64,000 bases of DNA, from NCBI GenBank assembly GCA_014859105.1, contig JACUUX010000003.1, forward strand, positions 84,136-148,135. The letters run 5' to 3'. This stretch comes from Nitrospirota bacterium. GTDB lineage: Bacteria > Nitrospirota > Thermodesulfovibrionia > Thermodesulfovibrionales > SM23-35. Shown piece by piece: positions 34,847 through 43,500 of this stretch. Under the pieces are notes generated by a model. That model did not search any database, had not been told where the DNA came from, and was given only the letters and a program-made list of their open reading frames with translations. The position numbers and the translations under genes are program-made. Within the stretch, counting starts at the first letter, position 1. Each line of letters starts with the position of its first letter.

Positions 34847-35119
34847 TCAAGATGGCTGATGAACGGTTGAAGCCTCCATACAATCAAAAAAGTCAGATCC
34901 CTTCAGGCTTTGACTGGAAAAGTCTTGTAAACGAAGAGAGATATGACCCTTTATTTCAAACCCTTTTTTACTGGGTGAGGTGAAAAGAGATATGAAAGAG
35001 CTTAGAAATGCCTTCAGTTTTTCCTCAGAGCTTACCTGATGGAATATCTCTTCAGTATAGTTTCTGATGTTTTCATGCCATTTTTGCCCTTCTCCATGCT
35101 TTGTGCAAAACTCACACAT
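34847..35119 (-). pseudogene. Remnant of an MCEFC-type iron-sulfur protein
   Basis: The first 45 residues (MCEFCTKHGEGQKWHENIRNYTEEIF) match the N-terminus of a ferredoxin-like family that starts MCEFCxKHGEGKKWY and normally continues with 4Fe-4S motifs for several hundred residues. Here no further cysteine motifs follow, and the frame ends after 90 codons in unrelated sequence. A start without the body suggests a deletion remnant. The gene begins 3 bases downstream of the DnaJ-like stop. Confidence 0.6.
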
Positions 35120-35121
35120 GT

Positions 35122-35991
35122 TTAAATATTAAATACTTTTTTAATAAAATCAACAATCATCTGTGGTAGCGAATGTTTTATTTTAACCTCCAGGTAGAGG
35201 TCACCAGGCTCTCCCCCATATTTTCCATTACCACCCTGGCCTTTCAGCCTTATCTTCTGACCATTCTTGATCCTCTCTGGAATCCTTATCAGTATATCTT
35301 TTGATCTTCCCCATCTCTTTCCTGCAGGATATTCTATTTTTCTACCAATATCTTCCGGACTGATAGAGATTGTATCACGCAAATCTTTTCCTCTCTCAGG
35401 AATTTCCAGCTCTTCTAAAAGTCTCTTCTGGAAATGGCCAAAAAGCTTAGTCAATATTTTTAAAGGTAAAGGCACCCGATGGCCTGGCTGGTATATAGTC
35501 TCCTTTCTGGACTGCCAGTCTTTCTGAAAAGCCCTGTCCATAGGATCAAATCCAAAGTTAAAGAATACTCCCCTAGCAGAAAAACCCGGCCTTCTGAATC
35601 CAAAAGTCCGGTACCGGGGGCCATAGAAATCGGTCTGGCTGAAAAACTCTCCCGGTTTTCGAAAACCAGAGAACATCCTGGCAAACTCTTCAAATATCTG
35701 ATTAATATCAGAGCCCCTGAATATATCCTCCTCTGAATAGGTCTTTCTGAAATGAGTATAGGCATTTGAGCCATGGCTTTGCCTTAAAGTGTCAAATTCT
35801 TTTCTTTTCACGGGATCGCTCAATGTAGCATAGGCCTCGTTGATCTGTTTCATCCTTTGTGTGGCTTCCGGGTCACCACCAGTTCTGTCAGGGTGGTATC
35901 TAAAGGCCAATTTTCTATATACCCTCTTTATCTCCTCCGGGCTGGCCTCTTCATTTACGCCTAATATCCTGTAATAATCAATTTGATTCAT
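35122..35991 (-). CDS. DnaJ/CbpA-like co-chaperone
   Basis: The product has 289 residues. An N-terminal J domain with HPD in FRYHPDRTGGDPEATQRMKQINEAY is followed by a Gly/Phe/Arg-rich linker to about residue 160. A C-terminal substrate-binding domain follows, with RIPERIKNGQKIRLKGQGGNGKYGGEPGDLYLEVKIK. The cysteine zinc finger of true DnaJ is absent, so this is class B/CbpA-like. The end (LPQMIVDFIKKVFNI) is amphipathic and replaces the usual dimerisation tail. No dnaK is near. Confidence 0.88.
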   Translation of the reverse strand: MNQIDYYRILGVNEEASPEEIKRVYRKLAFRYHPDRTGGDPEATQRMKQINEAYATLSDPVKRKEFDTLRQSHGSNAYTHFRKTYSEEDIFRGSDINQIFEEFARMFSGFRKPGEFFSQTDFYGPRYRTFGFRRPGFSARGVFFNFGFDPMDRAFQKDWQSRKETIYQPGHRVPLPLKILTKLFGHFQKRLLEELEIPERGKDLRDTISISPEDIGRKIEYPAGKRWGRSKDILIRIPERIKNGQKIRLKGQGGNGKYGGEPGDLYLEVKIKHSLPQMIVDFIKKVFNI

Positions 35992-36104
35992 GTTAATACC
36001 CTATCTTAATAAATTCTCTTTTAAGGATGCTACTGATAAGATGGGCCATAGGTGGTTTTGAGTATGGATAAGAGTAGCAGATTCCATATTTTCTGGAAAC
36101 TCAC

Positions 36105-36352
36105 CTCAGGGGCCTGGCTGTTGATAAAGCTGTTAAGACCTTTGGAAAGATAGATATTCTCATAAATAACGCTGGTGTCGCGGTCTGGAAACCGTTAAAA
36201 AATCAAAATCTTGCTGATATTGAAGATCAGATCAGGACAAACCTTGAAGGGCTTATCAAGATGACCTGGACATATCTTCCCCATATAAGTGATATTAATG
36301 TCTGGGACTATTATATCATTTGGATATGCTTCTCCCCGAAAGCTGACTTCTG
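36105..36352 (+). pseudogene. Short-chain dehydrogenase/reductase fragment
   Basis: The frame from about 36105 encodes AVDKAVKTFGKIDILINNAGVAVWKPL and continues RTNLEGLIKMTWTYLPH, the middle of an SDR Rossmann domain with the NNAG motif. The N-terminal TGxxxGxG cofactor site and the YxxxK catalytic pair are missing on both sides. The fragment is a remnant about 60 residues long that then runs into unrelated codons. Confidence 0.75.
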
Positions 36353-36400
36353 ATGTGTTACAAAGCCCCTGTATTTTGAGCTATATTTTGCCATCATCCC

Positions 36401-36481
36401 GGGGGAGGGGTGTGGGGATTTTAAGAAGTTTTCGGGAAATATCAGAGCCTGCTCTTCTAAAGAGAACGGGCTTTTTTCTTT
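36401..36481 (+). repeat. Duplicated 80-base structured element, copy 2
   Basis: GGGGAGGGGTGTGGGGATTT leads into the same body as copy 1 and ends in the hairpin AGCCTGCTCTTC/AAAGAGAACGGGCT followed by TTTTTTCTTTTTT. Relative to copy 1, substitutions in the stem restore or keep pairs (for example G-T becomes G-C). Confidence 0.75.
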
Positions 36482-36499
36482 TTTGTTACTGACTGATTA

Positions 36500-36892
36500 T
36501 TAAGACTCAAGGTATTCTTTAAGACTTATGATCCTCACATTTTTATACACCCCCAGTTTTAGCATATCTTTGTCGTCAGTAACAATAACATCAGCATGAC
36601 CACTCAGGGCACATTCGAGTATCCTGTTATCAGACTCATCTCTTAATATTCCTATCCTTTTCATTGGGGTAATAAGTTCTCCGAGCTCTGATAGCGTAAC
36701 AGCAACATGGCTGAGAGCTTCACGGTCACGGCTGAATTTTGATGAAAGCACAGATAACACTTCATTGATAATTTCCTTTGAGATAAGGAGAATGTCATCT
36801 CCTTCGATAATCTTTGAGATAGCTTTTTTAGCCTGACTTCGGGGAATAACAAGTGCAGATATAAAAATATTTGTGTCAAATACGACCCTCAT
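36500..36892 (-). CDS. PIN-domain toxin (VapC-like)
   Basis: The product has 130 residues. The PIN fold acidic residues are present: Asp in VVFDTNIFISALV, Glu in EIINEVLSVL, Asp in RDESDNRILECAL and Asp in VIVTDDKDML. Members are magnesium-dependent RNases. It is the second gene of a toxin-antitoxin pair and its ATG overlaps the antitoxin stop by four bases (ATGA). Confidence 0.88.
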   Translation of the reverse strand: MRVVFDTNIFISALVIPRSQAKKAISKIIEGDDILLISKEIINEVLSVLSSKFSRDREALSHVAVTLSELGELITPMKRIGILRDESDNRILECALSGHADVIVTDDKDMLKLGVYKNVRIISLKEYLES

Positions 36893-37125
36893 TTTTTGAG
36901 ATAGCTCTCAAGGTCTTTTTCCGTAAGAATGCCTTTTTCTTTTGCCTTTCGGCTCCAATATTCTTCTATTTGGTAAAATTCCTTTTTGAGCCTCTCTTTT
37001 CTGGCAAGGCGAAGCGCATCCTGAATAACAGCACTCAGGGTTTTGCCTTCTTCTCGGGCTTTTTCCTCCGCCTCTTTGGCAAGCTCGGGAGGAAGAGAAA
37101 TTGTCTTCTTTACAGCGGTTGCCAC
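36889..37125 (-). CDS. Ribbon-helix-helix (CopG-type) antitoxin
   Basis: The product has 78 residues from GTG 37125, chosen because AAGGAGGTG lies 6 bases upstream; the frame continues open to 37218 without family character. The N-terminal KKTISLPPELAKEAEEKAREEGKTLSAVIQDALRLA is a classic RHH DNA-binding fold. The charged C-terminus would neutralise the PIN toxin. Antitoxin-first order and the ATGA overlap are typical. Confidence 0.85.
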   Translation of the reverse strand: MATAVKKTISLPPELAKEAEEKAREEGKTLSAVIQDALRLARKERLKKEFYQIEEYWSRKAKEKGILTEKDLESYLKK

Positions 37126-37353
37126 TATATCACCTCCTTTCCGGTATGAATAAATACTACCATAATATTCTTGAAATATTCCACATTTCAGCTCATAGCT
37201 AATAAGCTCAAGAATCAAGACTTGACCCTACTTACCATGGAGAGACAGTTTCATTCTCGAACTTTAAGACTGACCCGGCTCACAGATACTTGACCTGAAA
37301 AGATAAAATGGTGATAATTCACAATATCATCTCATCGTGAGGGAAAGATTCCT

Positions 37354-37851
37354 ATGGCGGATGAACATTCGTTCGATATTGTCAGCAGAGTCGATATACA
37401 GGAAGTATCCAATGCTGTGCAGCAGGCTGCGAAAGAAATAAGTCAGCGGTTTGACTTCAGGGGAAGCAAGAGCAGCATTGATCTTGATAAAGACAAGGCG
37501 GAGCTCACGCTCATCTCGGACGATAATTACAAACTGAACAGTCTGACGGATATCCTCAAGGGTAAGCTCGTGAAGAGAAATGTCTCTTTGAAATCTTTAA
37601 ACTTCGGGAAGATCGAAAAAGCGGCAGGTGATACAGTAAGGCAGGTTGTAGGTCTCCAACAGGGTATACCTGCTGAAAAGGCCAGGGATATTGTGAAGCT
37701 TATCAAGGATATGAAACTTAAGGTCCAGTCTGAAATTCAGAAAGACCAGGTGCGTGTCAGGGCGAAGAAGATAGACGATCTCCAGTCAGTCATAAATATG
37801 CTGAAGGAAAAAGATTTCGATTTTCATATCGAATTTGTTAATTACAGATGA
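37354..37851 (+). CDS. yajQ: YajQ-family nucleotide-binding protein
   Basis: The product has 165 residues: two RRM-like halves with the family start ADEHSFDIVSRVDIQEV, SQRFDFRGSKSSIDLDKDK and a C-terminal end HIEFVNYR. YajQ proteins bind nucleotides, and in some bacteria cyclic di-GMP. GAGGGAAAG is the likely ribosome site. No operon partner; it lies between the PIN/RHH pair and yciH. Confidence 0.95.
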   Translation: MADEHSFDIVSRVDIQEVSNAVQQAAKEISQRFDFRGSKSSIDLDKDKAELTLISDDNYKLNSLTDILKGKLVKRNVSLKSLNFGKIEKAAGDTVRQVVGLQQGIPAEKARDIVKLIKDMKLKVQSEIQKDQVRVRAKKIDDLQSVINMLKEKDFDFHIEFVNYR

Positions 37852-37985
37852 GAGACCCTATCGTGGCCGTTCCTGCCGACCAGCCCATGCGCTAACCGAC
37901 GTTAGCAGTAAAACCGACATGGAAAATATGGGACGTGGAGCCTGTCTAATTTTGTTTATGTTAGACCTTATCCCACTGAGGCTTC

Positions 37986-38327
37986 TCAGCCGCCGGAGCG
38001 TTTTGCTGTGTAGCCCATCTTCCCCAACTCTGCCATGAGTGCGTCTCGGTGGTCGCCCTGGATTTCGAGAGAAGTATCCTTAACAGTGCCACCCGTACCG
38101 AGCTTTGTCTTCAATAGCTTGAGGATCGCCTCCTTTTCCTTCTGCCGCATCTGGAGGCCGTCTATGACCGTGACAGACTTCCCGCCCCTGCCTTTCCGTT
38201 CAAGCCGGACAGTCACCTTCTGCTGCATAGGATGCACGCTTGCCTGAAGATCATTTTCAACAGGCTTTTTCTTCAGTTGGATCACTCTGTCTGTGGAGTA
38301 GACTAATTTCGATTTTTCGTCGGGCAT
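37986..38327 (-). CDS. yciH: SUI1/eIF1-like translation factor (YciH family)
   Basis: The product has 113 residues. The eIF1 core is visible: VTVRLERKGRGGKSVTVIDGL, then LLKTKLGTGGTVKDTSLEIQGDHRD. YciH enhances fidelity of start-codon choice in bacteria and is homologous to eukaryotic eIF1. The 134 bases upstream toward yajQ contain two small dyads (GCTAAC/GTTAGC near 37892; GTCTAA/GTTAGAC near 37947) but no gene. Confidence 0.93.
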   Translation of the reverse strand: MPDEKSKLVYSTDRVIQLKKKPVENDLQASVHPMQQKVTVRLERKGRGGKSVTVIDGLQMRQKEKEAILKLLKTKLGTGGTVKDTSLEIQGDHRDALMAELGKMGYTAKRSGG

Positions 38328-38633
38328 GGATCAATTTTAGCACGAGTGTTGCGCAGTGTGAATATTTAAGTTATCTTGCAGAAACTTAGTTCGTTCTTTT
38401 AAATTGATAATTGGGATGCGGAATTATTTGCCACAATACAGAAGTAATCAGTTAGCTTTACTCGACATTCCCATTTTTGATAAGCTATACAGGTTGCGAA
38501 GACGAAAACCCATCTCAGGCATTCATTTCAATAAGCCGTATACCTGCTCCGGTTTTGAAAGAATTATTTTTATGCCTTCAACGGGCAGACCATATCATAA
38601 AAGATCAAAGACGTGAAACCAGCCCTGAAGGCC
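38328..38633. other. Intergenic stretch
   Basis: No recognised gene. A 70-codon plus-strand frame at 38404-38616 is open but shows no family pattern and no ribosome site. Confidence 0.3.
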
Positions 38634-38720
38634 ATGACAAAACGTGATAAGGATAAGGACGATAATAAAACGAAGCGGTTCGTAAATAACCCCTTTTACG
38701 AGGCCTTTAGAAAAAAGTGA
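38634..38720 (+). pseudogene. Short ORF resembling the N-terminus of a Smr-domain protein
   Basis: Twenty-eight codons encode MTKRDKDKDDNKTKRFVNNPF and stop. A charged leader followed by FVNNPF is how many small Smr-domain proteins begin, but no Smr domain follows. It ends 4 bases before the RNase H-like gene. It may be a truncated remnant or a short leader ORF. Confidence 0.3.
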
Positions 38721-38724
38721 TCTG

Positions 38725-39267
38725 GTGAACAGTATTGCTCTTTTCACTGATGTGAGCCTGAATCCCAGGCTCAAGCTCGGCGTGGGCGCCTACCTTGTTG
38801 TTCCCGCTTCATTTCTGGAGGTGTCACCCCACAGCGTTGAAAGCTCCGAATTAGCCAAACGGTTAGTGGTACGAAGATTTGAAGGCACTTCTTCGACAAC
38901 ACTTGAAGTCCAAACAGTTTTGTGGGCACTTGAAGATTATCGAAATACATTAAAGGTTTCCGGATTAAGGCAACTGCATGTATATTCTGATTCCCAGTGC
39001 ATTGCGGGTCTCCTGAGAAGAAGACCTGAATTAGAGGTTAATGGCTTCCATGGTAAGAAGACAAATCGACTGTTAAAAAACGCCTTCCTTTATCGCAAAT
39101 ATTACAAACTCTACGACGAACTACGGTTTGAGGTCATAAAAGTGGCAGGGCACACTCGCTCTTGCTCCCGCGACACCGTTCACCGTATTTTCTCATTGGT
39201 AGACAAGCAAGTACGGAAAGCATTAAATTTTTGGATGGATGAGTCCTTCGGGGGTAATATATGGTGA
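38725..39267 (+). CDS. RNase HI-like protein
   Basis: The product has 180 residues. RNase H-fold acidic residues can be placed: Asp in FTDVSLNPRLKLGVGAYLV, Glu in TTLEVQTVLWAL, Asp in VYSDSQCIAGLL and Asp in SLVDKQVRKALN. HTRSCSRDTVHR carries the conserved His region. It would cut RNA in RNA-DNA hybrids. It differs from cellular rnhA by a longer middle insertion (GFHGKKTNRLLKNAFLYRKYYKLYDELRFEV), as in mobile-element-linked relatives. The start GTG 38725 has a weak site. Confidence 0.75.
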   Translation: MNSIALFTDVSLNPRLKLGVGAYLVVPASFLEVSPHSVESSELAKRLVVRRFEGTSSTTLEVQTVLWALEDYRNTLKVSGLRQLHVYSDSQCIAGLLRRRPELEVNGFHGKKTNRLLKNAFLYRKYYKLYDELRFEVIKVAGHTRSCSRDTVHRIFSLVDKQVRKALNFWMDESFGGNIW

Positions 39268-39418
39268 GACAACTGTTTTATTAAGTAAAGGCCTTGTCAT
39301 AGTTCCTTAACCAGAACTGTTTTTACAAAAGGAATATCGTATCAACGACCTGACCCCCTTGATCGACTCCTTAAAGGTGAGTATTAACAAAATGAAAATC
39401 TGTTTATCAATCTCAAAA

Positions 39419-39454
39419 TAGAGAAGTTTCCCCAAATGAGGGGAAACTTCTCTC
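39419..39454 (-). terminator. Strong hairpin terminator after cspA
   Basis: A perfect 15-base stem (arms 39419-39433 and 39440-39454, core GAAGTTTCCCC) has a 6-base loop. On the minus strand it lies 5 bases after the cspA stop and is followed by TATTTTGAG. Confidence 0.75.
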
Positions 39455-39459
39455 GTCAA

Positions 39460-39660
39460 TTAAAGCCTAACTACATTAATTGCCTTGAGACCTTTGGGGC
39501 CTGTTTCAGTATCAAAACTGACTGCGTCACCCTCAATTAGGGTCTTAAATCCGCTGCCCTGTATTGAAGAATGATGGACGAAAACATCGCTATTGTCTTC
39601 ACTTGTGATAAAGCCAAAACCCTTGGATTCGTTAAACCACTTTACTGTTCCATTCGCCAT
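39460..39660 (-). CDS. cspA: Cold shock protein
   Basis: The product has 66 residues. RNP1 and RNP2 motifs are intact (KGFGFIT and VFVHHSSI), in the frame [15 protein letters not shown]. It is a single OB-fold RNA chaperone. An AAGGAGG site precedes the ATG. The upstream region is long and contains a terminator for the gene further up; a long structured leader is common for csp genes. Confidence 0.96.
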   Translation of the reverse strand: MANGTVKWFNESKGFGFITSEDNSDVFVHHSSIQGSGFKTLIEGDAVSFDTETGPKGLKAINVVRL

Positions 39661-39705
39661 CTCTTTTACCTCCTTACATATAAATTAAAATTTCAGAATG
39701 ACCAC

Positions 39706-39742
39706 AATAAAAAAGGCCACAAAGCTAAAAGTCTTTGTGGCC
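39706..39742 (-). terminator. Intrinsic terminator between recQ and cspA
   Basis: On the minus strand GGCCACAAAG (39742-39733) pairs with CTTTGTGGCC (39724-39715), followed by TTTTTTATT. It can end transcripts from recQ or attenuate a longer cspA leader. Confidence 0.7.
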
Positions 39743-40016
39743 CTATAAATACAAAAACTCTGAAACTTCACATGTACGGTGACACATATCAGAACAGAAG
39801 TCAACAACTATAAACACAACCTATAAATCTGACGGATTTTGAACTGCTTTTTGAGAATTGAGGAATAAGTACGCAGCCTCAACCTTAACCTCAGCCTGTT
39901 GTTTTTGTTTGCAAAGATTGAGGGGAATTCTTAAAAGAAATCATTGGAAAGGGGATTATGGCAAGAAACAAGACCTGACCCTACGCCGCTACGCCCATGA
40001 GTAGGGGTCAGGGATC
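39743..40016. other. Intergenic stretch with small repeats
   Basis: Four 6-base units (CCTCAA, CCTTAA, CCTCAG, CCTGTT) lie at 39877-39900. An inverted pair CCTGACCCTAC / GTAGGGGTCAGG lies at about 39972-40014 beside the recQ stop. The motif AAGACYTGACCCTAC also occurs at 37215. No gene is seen. Confidence 0.4.
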
Positions 40017-42203
40017 TTATGCCTGATGATTACGGTGCAAATGTGCCCTTACAAGTCGGGCCTCTTCATAGCTTACCGTGCCATTGAAATGTTCTACGAC
40101 AGGATTAAGGTTCCATCCCTCGATGGACAGGAAAAATTTCTCGATCTCCTGCCGCTTTTCAGGATCTACAAGACGGTCCATATCAATATCACGACCGTCC
40201 AGGATCAAACGTTCCATATGGGATGCTATGGTGGAGGGCGCGAGACTACGCAGTTTGGCGATGTCTTCAAGAGACATCCCTCCCTTGAAAAACTCATAGG
40301 TCTCTTCGACTGTTTCACCCTTTTTCTTCTTTTGTGCAAGAACCGGACGGCCGGGATCCCCTGATTCCCCTTCCGGAATCGATATCCTGTTTTCATTAAG
40401 ATAGAGTTTTATCTCCCGGATGAAATCTTCACCATACCGTTCAAGCTTGGCGTCACCAACGCCGCTGATCTTTCTCATACCGGATAATGTCGAAGGAAAG
40501 CGCCTGCACATCTCATGCAGGGTCCTGTCTGACAATATGATATAGGGATAGGCTTTCTGCCCTTCCGCAATCCTTTTTCTAACATTACGAAGCCTCTCGA
40601 AAAGTGTCCTGTCATATTCCTCAAATTCATCTGTTTTCCTTGGGGTCTTCGCCTTTACCCCCTCTTTCCTCAACGCCATGATCCTTTCCCCGCCGAACAG
40701 AATATCAGAACCCTTTTGTGTAATCTTCAGCACAGGATAAGGATCACCTTCCTGCATTACCGCCTTCTGTGCAATTAGTTCATCAACAACAGACCGCCAG
40801 TATTTTTTATCCCTTCCTTTGCCCGTGCCGTAAGTCTTGATCTCGTTATGTCCAAGCTCGCGGATTCGCTTTGTATCCGCACCGGTCACGATATCAATAA
40901 TATAGCCTGTCCCGAAGCGCTGCCCCGTTCTTGATATGGCCGACATTATTATCTGCGCGTCGGTGGTGATGTCGATCTGTTCGACTGATCCGGAACAGAT
41001 ATCGCAGGCGCCGCAATTATCACGGGGGTAGTTCTCTCCGAAAAATGCGAGGAGTTGTCTTCTTCTGCATACGTTGTGCGACGCGAAGCCCACGGTCTGA
41101 TTCAGCTTCTGGATCGCAATGAAACGTTCTTTGTCGTCCGTTATCTCGTTGATGAAATAACGGATCTTGGGGATATCGCCCCTTCCGAAAAAGAGGAGGC
41201 AGTGTGCTGGCTCTCCGTCACGGCCGGCTCGCCCTGTCTCCTGGTAATAGGCTTCGATATTCTTCGGGAGGTCGGCATGGATAACAAATCGCAAATTTGA
41301 TTTATCGATGCCCATACCGAAAGCGATGGTTGCCACTATCACCTGCGCTTCATCCCTGTTGAACGCCTCCTGGTTTTTGTTCCGTTCATCAGCGGATAAG
41401 CCGGCATGATAGGGTAGAGCGGCGATTCCCTTTGATTTCAGGAAATCGGCTGTCTCCATTACCGAATCGCGGGTTGTCCGGTAGATAATCCCTGATTCGC
41501 CCGGACGATCCCTGAGAAACTCAAGTATTTGCGATTCTACCCTCGATTTTGTCTTAACCTCATAGAAGAGGTTTGGACGGTTAAAAGATGCGCGTACTAT
41601 ATGCGGTTTTCTGAGGCCGATCTTATTAATAATATCCTCCTGAACCCTTTGGGTCGCGGTGGCTGTAAAGGCCGCAACCGGCACATCGGGAAACATCTCC
41701 GGAATAAGAGAAAGACCGAGATAATCCGGACGGAAATCATGTCCCCATTCAGAGATGCAATGGGCCTCGTCTATGGCAAAGAGTGAGATGGCAGCAGTCT
41801 TCAGCCTTTCGAGGAAATGCGGCATCGCAAATCTCTCGGGGGCAATATAGAGCAGCCTTATCTTGTTGTATTTCAACATGCGATAGACATCGGACACCTC
41901 ATCGGCATCCATCGAACTGTTCATAAACGCGGCATGTATCCCGTTTTCAACCGCCGCGTCTACCTGATCTTTCATCAGCGAGATGAGCGGACTGATGACA
42001 ACCGCCGTGCCGTGCATCACCGTTGCAGGCAACTGGTAGCATAAGGATTTCCCGCCGCCTGTGGGCATCACGGCAAAGATGTCCCTGCCGTCAAGGATGT
42101 TCTTGATGATGGATTCCTGGTTAGGCCGGAATGTCTGAAAACCGAAGACTGTCTTTAGGGTGTCGTGTATCGTGGATTCATGGTCTCTGCTGGTCTGGAT
42201 CAT
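40017..42203 (-). CDS. recQ: ATP-dependent DNA helicase RecQ
   Basis: The product has 728 residues. Superfamily-2 motifs are complete: FRPNQESIIKNIL, PTGGGKSLCYQLPA, DEAHCISEWGHDFRPDY, AFTATAT, QVIVATIAFGMGID, and QETGRAGRDG. The zinc site (CRRRQLLAFFGE, then CGACDIC) and RQC winged helix follow. An HRDC domain around residues 530-610 (YPYIILSDRTLHEMCRRFP) is present. The C-terminal 100 residues carry an extra helix-turn-helix-like region (GMSLEDIAKLRSLAPSTIASHM). It unwinds recombination and replication intermediates. Confidence 0.97.
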   Translation of the reverse strand: MIQTSRDHESTIHDTLKTVFGFQTFRPNQESIIKNILDGRDIFAVMPTGGGKSLCYQLPATVMHGTAVVISPLISLMKDQVDAAVENGIHAAFMNSSMDADEVSDVYRMLKYNKIRLLYIAPERFAMPHFLERLKTAAISLFAIDEAHCISEWGHDFRPDYLGLSLIPEMFPDVPVAAFTATATQRVQEDIINKIGLRKPHIVRASFNRPNLFYEVKTKSRVESQILEFLRDRPGESGIIYRTTRDSVMETADFLKSKGIAALPYHAGLSADERNKNQEAFNRDEAQVIVATIAFGMGIDKSNLRFVIHADLPKNIEAYYQETGRAGRDGEPAHCLLFFGRGDIPKIRYFINEITDDKERFIAIQKLNQTVGFASHNVCRRRQLLAFFGENYPRDNCGACDICSGSVEQIDITTDAQIIMSAISRTGQRFGTGYIIDIVTGADTKRIRELGHNEIKTYGTGKGRDKKYWRSVVDELIAQKAVMQEGDPYPVLKITQKGSDILFGGERIMALRKEGVKAKTPRKTDEFEEYDRTLFERLRNVRKRIAEGQKAYPYIILSDRTLHEMCRRFPSTLSGMRKISGVGDAKLERYGEDFIREIKLYLNENRISIPEGESGDPGRPVLAQKKKKGETVEETYEFFKGGMSLEDIAKLRSLAPSTIASHMERLILDGRDIDMDRLVDPEKRQEIEKFFLSIEGWNLNPVVEHFNGTVSYEEARLVRAHLHRNHQA

Positions 42204-42349
42204 TGGCAGTTATTTTAACATAAGGATCAAAAGCGCAAAAGCGCGGAAGTACATTAGCTACGTTTGTTATAATTGTGCGAATAAACTAAAAATTCATAAA
42301 CAAGCGAGATGACATCCCTCTCAAGGAATAACAAATAGGGGATCAATGT

Positions 42350-42544
42350 ATGGATGGAACTAAACGGTGCAATATACGGCCAGGATTACGTGTTTCAATC
42401 GTATTGAAGGAGGACCAACAGATCGGGAAACGAACAGAGGGGATTGTAAGAGATATTTTAACGAATTCACCTGCACATCCACATGGAATCAAAGTTCGTC
42501 TGGAAAGTGGAGAAGTAGGACGTGTAAAAGAGATATTTGATTAA
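42350..42544 (+). CDS. ywbE: YwbE-family small protein (DUF2196)
   Basis: The product has 64 residues with the YwbE pattern RPGLRVSIVLKEDQQIGKRTEGIVRDILTNSPAHPHGIKVRLESGEVGRV, a small beta-barrel of unknown role found in many bacteria. It is complete and monocistronic. The context gives no functional hint. Confidence 0.9.
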   Translation: MDGTKRCNIRPGLRVSIVLKEDQQIGKRTEGIVRDILTNSPAHPHGIKVRLESGEVGRVKEIFD

Positions 42545-42590
42545 TCTAGAGAATTCAAAAAGAGTCAGACAGGGTCAAACGTTCAAAATT

Positions 42591-42740
42591 CGCGTACCCA
42601 GAAAAGGGTAGCGCATTCTAACTGGTAGAAGTCCAGTCATGGTAAGAGTCAGAGCCATGTAGCTTGGATGGCAGGGGGTGATGGAAACGTTATCTTCTGA
42701 AGCCCGTCGGCGGCGACACGACAATATCCCTGTCCAGAGA
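42591..42740 (+). mobile_element. 5' fragment of a group II intron
   Basis: The stretch contains blocks that I recognise from domain I of bacterial group II introns: CATTCTAACTGGTAGAAGTC, AGAGTCAGAGCCATGTAGCT, GGAAACGTTATCTTCTGAAG and CCCGTCGGCGGCGACACGAC. No reverse transcriptase and no domain V follow; the sequence runs straight into the end of the next gene. It is therefore a 5' remnant. Confidence 0.6.
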
Positions 42741-42753
42741 ATCATCGATATGA

Positions 42754-43500
42754 TCAAATTACCTCTCTATGCCTCTCTTTTACTTTTATCAAGCCTCCTC
42801 TTGCATCGTCTCCAATCCAGTAGCCAGCATCACCTTCGATTACTATCTCGCCTCCCGTCATCTTTTTCCCCACAATATTCCCGGCATCACCTTTGATCAA
42901 AATAAAACCGGCTTTCATGCTCTCTCCTACCCAGTTCCTGGCATTGCTTTCGACCACTATGCGCCCGCCTTTCATTGATTTTCCGAGATAGTTCCCGACA
43001 CTTCCTCTTACAAGGATCTCGCCTCCTTCCATCTTCATTCCAAGGTAATATGCCTTATCACCAACAAGCTCGAGCCTTCCGCAGTTATGTCGATACCCGA
43101 TGCCAGAGATACTTGCAGGATATCTTCCAAGATGCAGCCTCAGAAAGTCGCTTTCCCTGATGATGTCTCTGTAAAGACCGGAGATAAAAAATCCCACTAA
43201 TCCGCCCCTCATGTACCCGGGAAGAACCTCATTAAAAAGTCTCTCAATCTCCGTAAGGTTTATGGAATATTCTCTTGCTCTGGTTTTTCCAAAGTTGAAG
43301 ATTTTTTCAATGACAAAATATTCTATCTCCCAGCTCGGAATGCCAGAACCCCAGCGCATATATTCTTTTGCCAGTTCGTCGACCTTATCATAATGTAATA
43401 CCTCCTCATACCTCTGCCTTTTCACCCTTCTCTCCAGGTCAAGGTCTCCAACTCTCAACAGGTCTGGATTTCTTTCTAATAGCCTCTTAATGCCCTGCAT
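42754..43500 (-). CDS. GXGXG-motif beta-helix protein (FwdC/GltB C-terminal-like)
   Basis: The product has 248 residues. The first 130 residues are helical and unrecognised (KRLLERNPDLLRVGDLDLERRV, then RYEEVLHYDKVDELAKEYMRW). Residues 140-240 form a right-handed beta-helix with repeated GxxxGxxMxGGxIxVxGxAG units, for example MKAGFILIKGDAGNIVGKKM, as in glutamate synthase and formylmethanofuran dehydrogenase subunit C. No catalytic site is visible. It overlaps the VWA gene by 14 bases as third gene of an operon with a MoxR ATPase. A scaffold or client role is inferred. The N-terminal fusion looks specific to this context. Confidence 0.8.
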   Translation of the reverse strand: MQGIKRLLERNPDLLRVGDLDLERRVKRQRYEEVLHYDKVDELAKEYMRWGSGIPSWEIEYFVIEKIFNFGKTRAREYSINLTEIERLFNEVLPGYMRGGLVGFFISGLYRDIIRESDFLRLHLGRYPASISGIGYRHNCGRLELVGDKAYYLGMKMEGGEILVRGSVGNYLGKSMKGGRIVVESNARNWVGESMKAGFILIKGDAGNIVGKKMTGGEIVIEGDAGYWIGDDARGGLIKVKERHREVI

